The position numbers and the translations under genes were made by a program. Positions 1 through 11,683 of a DNA stretch of 64,000 nucleotides are shown one piece after another. Each line of letters begins with the position of its first letter. The first letter of the stretch is position 1. The notes under the pieces were generated by a model. That model was not told the DNA's origin. It ran no database searches and saw nothing but the letters and a program-made list of their open reading frames with translations. Source of the DNA: Molossus alvarezi (lineage: Eukaryota; Chordata; Mammalia; Chiroptera; Molossidae); contig CM073887.1 in assembly GCA_037176705.1 (NCBI GenBank), positions 43,958,001-44,022,000 on the forward strand. The letters are read 5' to 3'.

Positions 1-1729
1 GGCGTTGTTAACACAAGAGGAAGATGAAAGGTGTTTTGTGTGATAGCTCCAGGTATATGTGGACACCTGGGATTTTACAGACACTACATTCCACAGAATT
101 TAGGGAAAGTTCACAGAGTCTTCCATCATTGTTCACACTATTTTGGCCAAAAGTATACTGGGCTAAACAACTGTTTCTCAGCATGGATCATATATGTGGC
201 TTCAAGGGAATCCTCCCTTCCTCGGGTTTCAGTGATAACATCTTCAGTTATCCCTAGGAAAACAGGACTGGTACTGCTGGATTCTGATGGCCTCAAAGAC
301 AACTGTACATTGTCCTGGACTTCAGAAATTTCAGTTTGGAAAACTATTTTACTTTTGCTTACCTTATTTACACACCATGTCATACCAAAAGAAGAATATG
401 AGACAACTTATAAAAAAATATATAGGAAATAATAATTTAAAAACAAAGAGAGACTTTAAAAAAATAATAGTAAGCGGATCAGTAAATAGCTCTCCTTCTT
501 GAATCCCAAAATGTTTGGCAGTGAGAACTGCAGACAGTTTTGCCTGCTCTGTCTATGAAAGCTGGAGGGCGGAGAGTAGGAAAAATGCACTCTGATAACG
601 ATGTCTCCTGCTACCCTCTAACTCGTTCACAATATGAAGCATGAAGTAGTGCAGGTGAAACAGCCCAGCTGTTCGTCTCGAGGTAGGCAACATTTCTGGG
701 GAGGCTTTGTCATTGTTGGCTGCTTATCCATTTCCATCACTTCAATATTTTAAAAGCATTCCTTGTCCAGAAGCAAGGTGGTCTCCAGCCCTTAGGCCCT
801 CTCTGGAGTTGGTTTTTTGATCCTGGGCCACTGAGGCTCAGGACCCTGACCCACATGGCAGCATGTGCCCTGGTCACAAGCTCTGGGGCCAGGACAGGAG
901 AGAATACGGCTGCTCGGCTTTGCTGGAGACATAACCTTCTGCCACCTGACCACGTGTCGCTTCTTTGTTTTACCCGAATCTGTTGAGGCATTCTGTCTAC
1001 TGTGATTATATTTTCAAGCATTTGACCAAATGGTTACAAATATCAATAATTTGGTTAAATGCCCAAGTAAAAAATGATCATTCAGGCAAATTAAAAAGGT
1101 TTCCATCACTTGTTAAATCATTTTTGACTTAAGCAACTATACTTATATTTGCCTCTGAGTCATGAACATACATTTAACCCAGACTCAGACACATGGAGCA
1201 AAATAATAAATGTGGGAAAAAATAAAGCTGCTTTCCTAATCAAACCTAGATGTCAAAGTAACGAAATAGTTGATATAATGTAAGTTTTTTTTTTTATAGA
1301 AATATTCCAGTTCATAACTACAGGGAACTGCTAGAATTAAAATATCACCATCTTGCAGCCTGTAATAAAATAACAGATCTAGGCAATGACTATTAAGGGC
1401 TGATAACTTGACCAAAAGACAAACAACTTGATTGTTAAATGCCTCCTAAATGGTTTGCACCTATGGATTCTGAGCAGGCCTCCAACTCCCAGTTTGTAGA
1501 AAATACAGAGGCCTGAAGAACATGATCATTCCATCCCGACTGAAGGAAACAGTGCAGAATAAATCATCTAATTTCCTGAACAAATAAATTGCAAGGGAAA
1601 AGAGAGAGATGAACTTATAGATTAAAAGAGACTGAATATTTATATCAACCGATTGCGATGTGTGGAGTCTATTTGGATCTTGATTCAAACAGTTTGAAAA
1701 AAAAAAACTTTTATGAGACAACAGTGGAA

Positions 1730-2046
1730 ATATGGACTCGTGATATTGAATGATATCAAAGAACTATTTTTTTCAGGTACATTAATGTCATTGCAGTATG
1801 TTTTCTAACAAATTGCTCTTTTGGAGCTATATACCAAAATGTTCATGGTTGAAATTATATTATATTTCAGATTTGCTTTGAAATGACCTGGAGTGAAGGA
1901 GAGAGAGTGAGTGGAAATATAGATGAAACATATTCAGCCCTAAGTGATAACTGTAGAAGCTGAGTGAGTGAGGCTTCATTATATTAGTCTCTCTGTTTTT
2001 ATATATGTTTGAAATTTTTCACAATAAAGAACTAAAAAATAAATAT
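1730..2046 (+). mobile_element. Old L1 3' end fragment
   Basis: The stretch ends with the L1 3' UTR pattern of a 'TTCATTATATTAGTCTCTCT' phrase, then 'GTATGTTTGAAA'-like text and 'CACAATAAAGAACTAAAAAA' with an A-rich tail. This is typical of the mammalian L1MB/L1MC/L1MD groups. It is diverged, 5' truncated and has no visible target-site duplication. Subfamily is not assigned. Confidence 0.6.
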
Positions 2047-3114
2047 ATTTTAAAATCCACTGAGAAAAATAACACTGATAGAAAATGCCCTAGAAGAGTA
2101 CTAGTCCGCTGACTATTTTAGATAGAAGACCAGTAACTTCTGGGTTAAGCCGGAGCCCGCCCGCCAGAGAAGCACCCTGTGTACCCATGAGGGCGTGTGA
2201 ACCGAACAGCCCCTGGAGGCCGTCGGGAACCCAAAGAGAACAGCACTATGACCAGCAGCTCACAAATCTCATGCTGCTCACTCAAAGGTTATCAGCTGCA
2301 CTGTCGACTGTCTTACATAATGTCCTCCTTCTAAATATCCTTGAAAAAAATTTCTTTCTGGTTCTAGAATCAGGAAATCTTATGATTCCCCCAAGCAGGT
2401 AGATTTTCGGTATCATTAAGACTGAAACTAATCACCACTTCACACCCATTAGGATGACTATTAACAAACAAAAGAACACATGTTTGCAAGAATGTGGAGA
2501 AATTGGAACCCTTTTGCTTTGCTGATGGGGATGGAAAATGGTTCAGCCATTATGGAAAATGGTATGGTTGTTCCTCAAAAAGTGAAACATAGAACTGCCA
2601 TATGATCCAGTGATTCCACTTCTGGGTATACAGCCAAAAGGATTAAAAGCAGGGTCTCAGAGAGGTATCTGCACACACATTTATAGTAGTACTATTCACA
2701 ACAGCCAAAAGGTGGAAGCAACAAAGAGTCCATTGAGAGATGGATAAACAAGACACAGTATATACATTTGGTGGAATATTAGCCTTAACACAGGAATGAA
2801 ACCCTGACACATGCCACAACATGGATAAACCTTGAGGACATTATGCTAAGTGAAATAAGCCAGTCACGAAAGGGTAACTATTAAATGATTCTACTTCCAG
2901 AAGATACCTAGAGTCGTAAAACTCGTAGAGACAGAAAGGAGAACGGTGTTTGCCTAGGGATGGGGGAAGGGGAAATGGAGAGTTATTATTTAATAAGTAC
3001 AATTTTCAGTTGGGAAAGATAAAAAAGTTCAGGAGATGGATGGTGGTGATGGTTGCGCAACAATGTGAATGTGCTTTATGCCACAGAACTGTACACTTAA
3101 AAATGGCTAGTCCG

Positions 3115-3373
3115 GCCCTGGCCAGTTTGGCTCAGCGGTTAGAGCGTCGGCCTGTGGTCTGGAGAGACCCAGGTTCGGTTCCCGCTAAGGGCACGTACTT
3201 TGGTTGCAGTTTGTCCCCGGCCCTGGATGGTCGTGCGGGTGGCAGCCACTCGATGTGTCCCTTCACGTCGATGTTTCTCTCTCTCTCTCCCTTCCTCTCT
3301 CTCCCTCCTACTCTATCTGTACAAAAAATGGAAAAATATCCTCAGGTGAGGATAAAAAAAAAATAAAATAAAA
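3115..3373 (+). mobile_element. VES-type SINE, TTTGGCTCAGCGG head, in an L1
   Basis: Full-length copy with a Pol III A box (TGGCTCAGCGG) and B box (GGTTCGGTTCC), a tRNA-unrelated body, a TCTC-rich region and a tail of the form GAGGAT then A-rich. The target duplication AATGGCTAGTCC lies at 3102-3113 and 3374-3385. Part of that sequence is then shared with the start of the neighbouring SINE. Confidence 0.93.
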
Positions 3374-3382
3374 TAATGGCTA

Positions 3383-3590
3383 GTCCGGCCGGTGTGGCTC
3401 AGTGGTTGAGCATCAACCCATGCACCAAGAGGTCACTGGTTCGATTCCTGGTCAGGGCACATGCCCAGGTTGTGAGCCTGATCCCCAGTGGGGGAATGCA
3501 GAAGGCGGCCAGTCGATATTCTCTCTCATCAACATTTCCATCTTTCTCTCCCTCTCCCTTCCTCTCTCTCTAAAATCAATAAAGAAAAAA
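3383..3590 (+). mobile_element. VES-type SINE, GTGTGGCTCAGTGG head, in the same L1
   Basis: Full-length copy of the second subfamily: GCCGGTGTGGCTCAGTGG head, B box GGTTCGATTCC, CCCCAGTGGGGG palindrome, and end in AAAATCAATAAAG and poly(A). AAATGGCTA at 3591-3599 duplicates the ATGGCTA target that the other SINE also used. The two sit back to back, in the same orientation. Confidence 0.93.
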
Positions 3591-4059
3591 AAATGGCTAA
3601 ATGGTAAATTTTGTATTATGTATATTTTATCACAATTTTAAAAAACTGAAAGCAATCACACAACTAACTGATCTTGACATTGCTGCCAGGAAATACAGAA
3701 GCAAATCTGTGGCCAAATTTTATATATTATCTTGAATTATGGGCATGCACTTTTTGTATTTCATTTCTCATCTTTTTCTCTGGTCTAATATTTACCTAAA
3801 TCTAATAAATGTTATTTTGCCATGTCTTGTATATATATTTTTTAATTTTCCTTTATTTCATTTTTTAATAAGACCCAACATAAATGGTTGGAAAGAATGA
3901 GACAAAGAGAGAGAATATTCATTTTTTATGTTATCTGCCACACAGGGCTCAGTATTTTTCTTTAAAATGCTAGTTGAGTTCATTGAATAACAATTAACTT
4001 TTTTAGTTTTTGTTGTTCTCCATATCTGTGTTTCTCTTCTTAAAAACGGTCACTAACAG

Positions 4060-4318
4060 CCCTGGCTGATTTGGCTCAGCGGTTAGAGGGTTGGCCTGCG
4101 GTCCTGAGAGACCTGGGTTCAGTTCCCGCTAAGGGCACATACCTCAGTTGCAGTTTGTCCCCGGCCCTGGTTGGTCGTGCAGGTGGCAGCCACTCGATGT
4201 GTCCCTTTCACCTCGATCTGAGTTTTTCTCTCTCTCGCTCGCTCTTCCTCTCTCCCCCTCCCACTCTACCTGAACAAAAAATGGAAAAATGTCCTCGGGT
4301 AAGGATAAAAATAAAATA
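4060..4318 (+). mobile_element. VES-type SINE with perfect target duplication
   Basis: TTTGGCTCAGCGG-type copy, complete from head to GAGGATAAAA-like tail. The target duplication GTCACTAACAG flanks it at 4049-4059 and 4319-4329. A small GAG insertion in the GATGTTTCTC region separates it from the consensus form seen elsewhere in the window. Confidence 0.95.
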
Positions 4319-4924
4319 GTCACTAACAGAGAAGCAGTAGAATTATGGTTGTTTCTTCTACACATCCCAGTGAGTCTATTTTCTCTGTAGAAATTTAAGA
4401 AATATCTGCCATATTTGTAAAATAAATTTAATACATCTTTCTCATTTTCAAAACTTTTTTAAAAGTTGGTCAAATGGATAGTCACTGTGATAACAGTGAA
4501 AAAAATGAGCTAAAACTGACCAACTCTACAGTTGAGGCCGAAAGAGAAATAATGGTATTTCTGAGAGCTCCATACTGATTCAGAAGGAAGCCATCAGTCT
4601 AATTCAATTAAACTAGTGATCGGAGTGGGCCTAACAGAAAGTTTAACAAGGGCTGCCCAGTACTCAGCCAATATTAGGTCAGTTCTCAACAAATGCTGTC
4701 TGTTATCCTTCAAAATCCCCAAGTTAAAGGACACATCAGGCCTTATGCAAACAGATTATGGATCAAATGGAACTGACTAATGTTGGGGTCACCCGCTTGG
4801 GGCCTTGATCACAGCTACCTCTAACTGGGGAGAGCAGGTGCCCCTTCACCCCCGGGAGCACCTCCCAGGCTGGCCCTTGAGCAGAAGTGCCTGAGATCTG
4901 TCGGCACACTCTGCCACCCTTGTC

Positions 4925-5055
4925 CTAAATGCCTTGATGACCTCATGACACTGACAACAACCCTATGAGGTATATATTCTTCCCCTCATGTCACAGATGA
5001 GGAACGGGGATTACAGCTGGTAACAAACTTTATCTGACTGCAAAGACCTCTGTAG
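4925..5055 (-). repeat. MIR fragment
   Basis: Contains 'CAACAACCCTATGAGGTA' and 'CACAGATGAGGAAC', the reverse complement of the MIR core and 3' half. Diverged, no duplication expected. Confidence 0.6.
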
Positions 5056-5599
5056 ATTCTGAATTCCTTAGGACTTCTCCACAACCTTGTTGGGGGGTGG
5101 GGCTTATTTTCTGGGTCTTACATACATTCCACAAGGTTGAGGCTGATGGATACACGATCGCTAAACAAGTGAAGTATTACTTTATCAAACATTTGATTTA
5201 CTCCTTCCTACAATGGGTTTAATTCTGTTCTCTTAAGCACAGAAATCCCCACCCACATTCCAGCCTCCAGCCTCTATATACATCCCTCAGCGCTCCCTCC
5301 CTCTCCCCACACCAGGATATTAGATCAGTCCAACTATGCTTGCCAGGACCAGGTGGGCTGCATCAGCCCAGGCAATGCCATACAAACCAGAAGGGATTTT
5401 TCAATACAGGCTTCAAAAGGTCTCTTCCCCCTACCTTCCCCCTATTATCTGACCTCTCCACACTAAAAAAAAACAAAACAAAACAAAAAACAGGAAATTG
5501 AGATCATCACACACATGAAAATAATATATAAAGTAAAATGTGTCTTAAAACATGGCTCCAAATGACCAATCATTGTCCCTTCAAGGTGCTTCAGCTTCC

Positions 5600-6215
5600 C
5601 ATGGGAGGAAGGCCTATTTGTGACTCCCCAAGCACCTCATCACTTAAGAAGTTTGCACCAGTCAGCAGCCTGCTGTTCTAACAATCTTGTGAATTTAGAT
5701 TGTTTGGTTAATTATAAACACATTTCAAAGTCATTCTTTCTGGCCTTTTTCCTAGAATGAGTGACTGCCACTCCACAGCTCACAGAATGGTCTTCAGTGG
5801 TTTTCAGTCAAGGTTCAGGGGGAAATATGCCACACCGGGATTTGATTATTTACCAACATAATGTGGGATTCAAGCCAATGAGACACCAATACATTTTCCT
5901 TTGAAGTCTGACATATTGCCTGCTGCTTTCAATGCTGTTTTCTTGGCTGGCAGACAAAATAACTGTGGCTGTTTCAAAAATCACCTCCAATTCAAGTTGG
6001 AGGTAGAGGGGGAGTGTCTTATGATTGGTTCATTTTACAGACACTGAGCTCATTCTCCTTGGGGGTGCCGAAGGTGAGTCCCCAGAGCGAGGTGCATCTA
6101 TGGGCCTCTGACAGCTACTGGCCCCTGCTCTTGGATCAGTCCTCCATAGAGCTATTCAAGAAAGAGTCCAGCAAATCTTGGCATATTGGCTATAAACAGA
6201 CAAGTGTACGGATAT
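5600..6215. other. Non-repetitive block, possible conserved non-coding element
   Basis: No transposon signature. Balanced composition with AT-rich homeodomain- and forkhead-like motifs (GGTTAATTATAAAC at 5706-5719). The small ORFs here (6014-6217, 6233-6463) look like chance. The call rests on appearance only. Confidence 0.25.
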
Positions 6216-6779
6216 GATTACACATTTTCACGATGCCTTGGGCTGTCCTTTGCTCCCTCTTGTTTGGAGAGCCCAAAGAGAACCTGACAGAGGAACCAGA
6301 TTTTGAGGGATTTGAGTTCACAGAGCCATTGCTCTCAAGCTCCTGGGAGCTGAGAGACAACTCTAAGGATTCACTGAGCTACTTCTGCTGGTGTCTCTGG
6401 GTATCACTTCCTGAACTTGACGACCCCTCACAGCAGCATCTTACCTCCCACCAAACAGCCTAGATGTGGGTTTTTAAATGATAGAATCAAATTTCAAGTT
6501 AGAAGTAATTTTTTTCAAAAAGGTTCAACATCCTGAAGCAAAGTAAATTCTTGCTTATTGAGAAGAAAGAATCTTAAAGACTGTATTGATTAGAAATGAC
6601 CTCTCTATCACTTGAATACCTTTAATGATGGAGAGTTCATTAACCTACATCATTGGACACTATCAGTACAATGTTAAAATAGCAAGAGTATAGTCAGATC
6701 AGTTCCCCCATCTCTTATTAAAGTGCTATGGTTTTATAAACATGACTTAGCTTTTAATTTCAAGTCATTCAGAAAGAAT

Positions 6780-6784
<5 letters not shown>

Positions 6785-6814
<30 letters not shown>
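6785..6814. repeat. (TA)n microsatellite
   Basis: About 15 uninterrupted TA units directly read from the sequence. Confidence 0.95.
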
Positions 6815-6820
<6 letters not shown>

Positions 6821-7504
6821 TGGAAGTTAGTGTAACTATTGGTGTTGATTCTATATTGTACATAATGTATCTATTGCATTGTAATCTTACTTCATTTTAT
6901 ACAATATGTCTAATTTCATTATGTTTCTATTTCAATTTTACTCACTGTGTATCTATTACTCCTGGCACAATATTTTATAATACACACTCTCATTACAGGG
7001 TGACATAGCCCAATGGTCTGAAATCCTCATTATTTTAACATAATTTTTAACAGTACACTTTCACTCTCAGAAGTACCCTACTTTGGATGATACATTTTAT
7101 GGTCAAGTACCATACTTTAAAGTTTATTTTTTTTATTGTATTTCATTTTGTGAAATTGTACTAAAAATCTTCACAAATGAAGACTAGAATTCCAACCCCC
7201 AACTTCTCTGCATTCGTCTCAATTAATAAGCTTCTATTTTATTTTGAAATGATAAATCTTCTTGACCACGGAATATGTTTAATAAAATGAAAAGCTGCTC
7301 CATGCCTAAGAACCACCACCACAGAGAGGCTGCCGCTTGTCCCCTCTGCGTGGATGGGTGGCCCACTGCCAACGGGATGTCACCCTCATTAAGTTATTGA
7401 GAGCCGGAGAGACCTTTCTAAGGCAGGCACAGCGGGCTGGCAAATGTAAAGTGAATGTCCTCATGCCTGAGAAAGCATTCCCTCTACTTGACCAGATTTC
7501 TTTC

Positions 7505-7595
7505 ATCTTTGGGTGACTCAGTTTCTCTGTCTCTAAAGGAACACAGTAATGCCCACTTCACAGGACCGCTGGAGGATTAAAGGGATGTTAGCCAC
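7505..7595 (+). repeat. MIR fragment
   Basis: 'GACTCAGTTTCTCTGTCTC' followed by 'GGAGGATTAAAGGGATG' is the MIR 3' half in sense orientation. Confidence 0.5.
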
Positions 7596-8529
7596 GGGGC
7601 CCTCTCAGCTACCAGGAACAAAGGCATTAAGTAATTGCAAAACGTTTGGTTCTGCTCCTCCGGCTTGTGAAAAGGGGGCTCCCACTGACTTGAAAGAGAG
7701 CATCATACACAGACAAGGAGAGACCCACGGGAGGGCAGAGCCTATTACCTTCATTATCACCATCCTAAAAGGCAGAGGAGAGAGAGCGACAAAGAAGTAA
7801 AGAACTGTGGTCACAGAGAAACAAGACACGGACTGATCAATGGGCCGCAGAGAAAATCGGAAAAGGTGAATGTCTTAGTTTAGAATTAGCCTGTGAAGAT
7901 TTTATGCCAGAAACTAGGGAACCATCTGTATATTCTCTGCTTACTTGATACAATAGCACATCTGTGTATTTTTCACAACGAAGTGGGCCCCGTCCTTCAC
8001 CCTACCCTTCCTTACATTGTCCACTCCACTCTAAATGCCCAACAGCAGTTCAATGGCCACTTTCCAAGTAGATTGGATTTAAAAGCTCCTATTTAGACAG
8101 CAAGGTACATTCAAATGATTAACCAATAGATAATGAAATTGAAACGAGTGATACAATTTTGGCATAAAATATTAAAACCTCCGAGAGCGAAGAATGAGTT
8201 TGGACAAGTAGAATATGCTATTGTTGCTTTGGTGAACTCATAGTCAAGTGTATGTAAGACTCTCTCCTCTACGTTAATACATGCTACTAAAATCAAATGG
8301 GAAAAATAAATAGTAGGAGACGTCACTCCAAGCAGTATTTTCCCAGCAAAAGCTGTGTCTCAAGAGTCCTTCAGAGCACCCTGGGAACGAATAGAAATTC
8401 ACAAATCAATTTGCCAAATTGGCTTGGCTGTAAATCACACTTTTGTGCATGGATCTAGTTGAAAGGCACTTGCAAATCTACCAGAGGCTCCCAGGGCTTC
8501 TTCAACCTGTGTCAAGAGTCAGGTGACAC

Positions 8530-8735
8530 AGTCAAAAGAGTGTGGACTTCAGGGTCAGTCAGACTGGGGCTACAATTCGAACTCCACCACTGGAGTTCAC
8601 TGGCAGAGTGACCTTGGATAAATCATATGGCCTTTCTGAGAAAGGGATTACATAATCCTACCAGCCTTGCAAGGTGCTGGGAGAATTAAATGCCCGACAT
8701 ATGTCAAAGAGCTAAGCATTATACTTAGTTTGACC
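8530..8735 (+). repeat. MIR element
   Basis: Reads through the MIR core: 'GTGTGGACTTCAGGGTCAG', 'CAGAGTGACCTTGGATAAA', 'CTTTCTGAGAAAGGGATTAC' and 'GAGAATTAAATGCCC'. Nearly full length. Confidence 0.75.
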
Positions 8736-9104
8736 TATTGTGTATACTATAAACAACCCCAAACAGAGAAGCCCACCCTAAAAGCCAACCGCTCCCTCAC
8801 TCCACTACAGGATACCAGGTGGACAAGTAATTCAAGTGAGAATGGTTTTTAAAACATTAACATAAAATGTTTGCATATACTTGACCAAACCAGGGGTCTT
8901 CACTGACGCATCTATAAGAGCCAAACTGCAGTTCTAATACTGTAAAAATGCTTGGATGTCTAGATATTCTATCTTACAATCTGTAAATTCTGCACTTGTG
9001 CAAATTATGCACGTGATTCATCACAGTGGGCTTCTCAGGGGCAGGATGTGCCTTTGGTCCTGAATGTTAGAAACAGAAGCAAAGGGAAGGGTCTCAAAGC
9101 GCCC

Positions 9105-9195
9105 CATCAGCCTGCTCATTCTGCGGGTAAAAGCACAGAGGCTTGGAGAGAAGTTACTTGCCCAAAGGCAAACAATAAAGGCCTTGGGTTAGGAT
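9105..9195 (-). repeat. MIR fragment
   Basis: 'CACAGAGGCTTGGAGAGAAG' and 'TTACTTGCCCAAAGGCAA' are the reverse complement of the MIR core. Confidence 0.5.
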
Positions 9196-9233
9196 TTTGG
9201 GGGAAGCCATGATAAACCAAATCTCAGATAATG

Positions 9234-9265
9234 GTGATGATGATGACGATGATGATGATGATGAT
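9234..9265. repeat. (GAT)n microsatellite
   Basis: Run of GAT units with one GAC interruption, directly visible. Confidence 0.9.
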
Positions 9266-10219
9266 ACTACAAATAACAATAGTAGTCTCATCATAGAGCT
9301 TTAGTCACAGGTATTTCCAGTTCTGTGGCTGTCGTTGGCCTGCCTGGTACTAGGACTCTACTTCAGGTACAAAGCTCCCCCCCCCCATATCACAACAGAG
9401 GGAAACCCACTAAGATGGGTCCGTTGTATTTTACACTTCCCAATACGACATGAAACCTAAGTTCTAACATACCTCAGGGTTGAGAAATCCAAAGGACAAA
9501 AATAATCATCAGAGAGCCCTTTGAAGATCGATGTGCAATCTGTGCTCCCTGCTAACAGACACTGCGCTGGGCCTGCAACCCAGGTAAAACACACCTGCAC
9601 ACCATCCCTCCGAGGGAAGGGACAAGTCAAATATTTAGCACACACTTTTCAAGTGTCCATTATGCTTTTTTCTATGAACATCAAAACCCCCATTTAAACT
9701 TCTGAGCATAACAATCCCTAACCTCTGATCAGTACATTGTGAAAGGTGACAGCCAGCACAGAGCAAGATTCACAAACACCCCACAGAGCGTGCTCAAGTC
9801 TCCCACTGTTAGTCACCGTTGATTACTAGCTCTGGCTCCATCTCTGGGATGAAGGAAACATGTTATCCTGAATATGCTGACTTAGAGATGGGTTGTCCTG
9901 AGACCAGCTTCCAGCACACAGAAACGCCAGTGCGGAAAGCGGTTACACAACAATGCCCTTGCAGGACACTGCCATCCAGAGCAGGCCAGGAGGACGCTGG
10001 AGGCCAGGGGAAGCCAGGGCACTGCAGGCTTCAGGATGGGAGGGATCACAGAACCTGCATCAAGGCTGAGGGGAAAGAGCCACAAGAAACTAAACACTGA
10101 AAATCCAGAGCACAGAGATGGAAATCCCTGAGAGGGTGATAAGGGAAGGGTCCCAGGATGTGGTTGGACAGAAGAGGAGGGGAGGAGGTGGAGATAGGGT
10201 AGGGAGGAAGCAGATACAT

Positions 10220-10807
10220 GGAAGAAAGGGGAGGAAGGAGAGGAAGAGGAGGGAGGAGAGGAGAGAAAGGGGAGGGAGGAGAGGAAGGGGAGGGAGGAGA
10301 GGAGAAGAAGGGGAGGGAGGAGAGGAAGGGGAGAAAGGAGAGGAAGGGGAGGGAGGAGAGGAGAGGAAGGGGAGGGAAGAGAGGAAGGGGAGGGAGGAGA
10401 GGAGAGAAAGGGGAGGGAGGAGAGGAAGGGGAGAAAGGAGAGGAAGGGGAGGGAGGAGAGGAAGGGGAGGGAGGAGAGGAAGGGGAGGGAGGAGAGGAGA
10501 GGAAGGGGAGGGAGGAGAGGAGAGGAAGGGGGGAGGAGAGGAGAGGAAGGGGAGGGAGGAGAGGAGAGGAAGGGGGGAGGAGAGGAGAAGAAGGGGAGGG
10601 AGGAGAGGAGAGGAAGGGGAGGGAGGAGAGGAAGGGGAGGGAGGAGAGGAGAGGAAGGGGAGGGAGGAGAGGAAGGGGAGGGAGGAGAGGAAAGGAAGGG
10701 AGGAGAGGAAAGGGAGGGAGGAGAGGAAAGGAAGGGGAGGGAGGAGAGGCGAGGAAGGGGAGGGAGGAGAGGAAGGGGAGGGAGGAGAGGAAGGGGAGGG
10801 AGGAAGG
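10220..10807. repeat. Homopurine minisatellite (GGAGAGGAAGGGGAGGGA family)
   Basis: From 10220 to 10749 every base on the + strand is A or G (530 nt). One C at 10750 is followed by a further 57 purines. The array is built from an 18-base unit GGAGAGGAAGGGGAGGGA and variants with an added GGAGA or with GAAA endings. Because T is absent, no + frame can stop, and the complementary pyrimidine strand likewise has no stop codon. All long ORFs here (up to 316 codons, at 9882-10855) are therefore compositional. On the MSRA transcript strand the tract is all C/U. Confidence 0.97.
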
Positions 10808-10893
10808 CAGAAAGTGCCAAGTGTAGAGACATTTTGAAGGAAGTTTAGACCACATTAGATATAGAGGTAAGAAACCATTAATTACAAAGGACC

Positions 10894-11329
10894 GCCCCCA
10901 CTTGGCTGGTATGTCTTAGTGGCTAGAGCATCGTCCAATGGACAGAGACGTATTGGTTCGATTACTGGTCAGGGCACATGCCTGGGTTATGGGCTCGATC
11001 CCCAGTACAGGGTGTGCAGGAGGCAGCCAAGGGTGTTTCTCTCTCCCTCTCCCTCTCTCTCTCCTTCTCCCTTCCTCTCTCTCTAAAAAAGAAATCAGTA
11101 AGCCCTGCCAGTGGTTGGGTGTGGACCCATGCACCAAGAGGTCGTTGGTTCGATTCCCAGTCAGGGCACATGCCCAGGTTGTGGGCCAAATCTCCAGTGA
11201 GGAGCATGCAGGAGGAGGCCAACTGATGTTGTCTCTCATTGATGTTTCTATCTCTCCCCCTCCCTTCCTCTCTCTCTAAAATTAATAAAGAAAAAATTTT
11301 TTTTTATCAATAAAAACATATTTTTTAAA
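10894..11329 (+). mobile_element. VES-type SINE split by a nested SINE
   Basis: A diverged copy with head TTGGCTGGTATGTCTTAGTGG and a B-box-like GGTTCGATTAC runs to 11101. Its A-rich tail (ATCAATAAAAACATATTTTT) resumes at 11306. The target duplication AAAGGACC is at 10886-10893 and 11330-11337. A second SINE lies inside the tail. Confidence 0.85.
11102..11305 (+). mobile_element. VES-type SINE nested in the tail of another SINE
   Basis: GCCCTGCCAGTGG head, 'GCACCAAGAGGTCG', B box GGTTCGATTCC, and tail AAAATTAATAAAG then A/T-rich. The A box region is degraded (GTGGTTGGGTGTGG). Flanked by ATCAGTAA (11094-11101) and ATCAATAA (11306-11313), an imperfect duplication of the host SINE's own tail. 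Confidence 0.85.
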
Positions 11330-11405
11330 AAAGGACCTCCCCACCAAAAGTATAGTAGTCTAACAGAGAAGGACTGCTCAGCCACACAGCTGCACATTGT
11401 GAATA

Positions 11406-11683
11406 AAGGAATGGACAAAAGTAGGTTTACAGTTGTTCATATGGAAAAAGACATGCAGGTTAGGATTATTCCAATAGCTTTATTAACTCAGAAGAATGGC
11501 ACAGTGCACCGAGGTACAATATCACCCACAGTATGTGGTTTCTCTGAAGAGACCTTATCTTTGACAACACCCCAAAAGTCCCCTGGGGCGAGAGGTCTGG
11601 TGATGGTGGCCACGCCACGGCCCTCATCAACCTGACCTCCTGTTGGGTCCTCACAACTGTAGACCTACTTTTGTCCACCCCTG
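11406..11683. mobile_element. Mariner-type MITE with intact inverted repeats
   Basis: 278 bp with terminal inverted repeats. The left end carries GGACAAAAGTAGGTTTACAG and the right end, reverse complemented, GGACAAAAGTAGGTCTACAG, both continuing into TTGT. The ends are flanked by TA on each side (11404-11405 and 11684-11685), the Tc1/mariner target duplication. There is no transposase frame, so it is non-autonomous and depended on an enzyme supplied elsewhere. The terminal motif resembles mammalian mariner ends as I recall them; the exact family is not assigned. Confidence 0.85.

Larger units (their letters stand above)
2431..3650 (+). mobile_element. L1 3' end (ORF2 end plus 3' UTR), split by two SINEs
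   Basis: The left part (2431-3110) shows L1 ORF2 landmarks in order: 'CTGCCATATGATCCAG', 'GGTATACAGCCAAAAG', 'ATGGATAAACAAG', then the UTR phrase 'GATGGTGGTGATGGTTG' and 'GAACTGTACACTTAAAAATG'. The 3' terminus resumes at about 3591-3650 (GGTAAATTTTGTATTATG and CACAATTTT). The middle was displaced by two successive VES SINE insertions at the ATGGCTA site. The coding frame is broken in several places, so this is a dead copy of L1MB/L1MA9-like age. Confidence 0.85.

Noticed and set aside
2950..3366. Recurrent ORFs beginning like MAQRLERRP or LAQRLERRP with SVPAKGTYLGCSLSPAL
   Set aside because: The same peptide recurs at every VES SINE (for example 4071, 14200, 50261, 60128). It is translation of the SINE, not a gene family.
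9882..10855. Long ORFs of 200-316 codons on both strands over the purine tract
   Set aside because: A homopurine strand contains no T and its complement no A or G, so stop codons cannot occur in any frame. The predicted proteins are Pro/Leu/Ser or Gly/Arg/Glu monotony.
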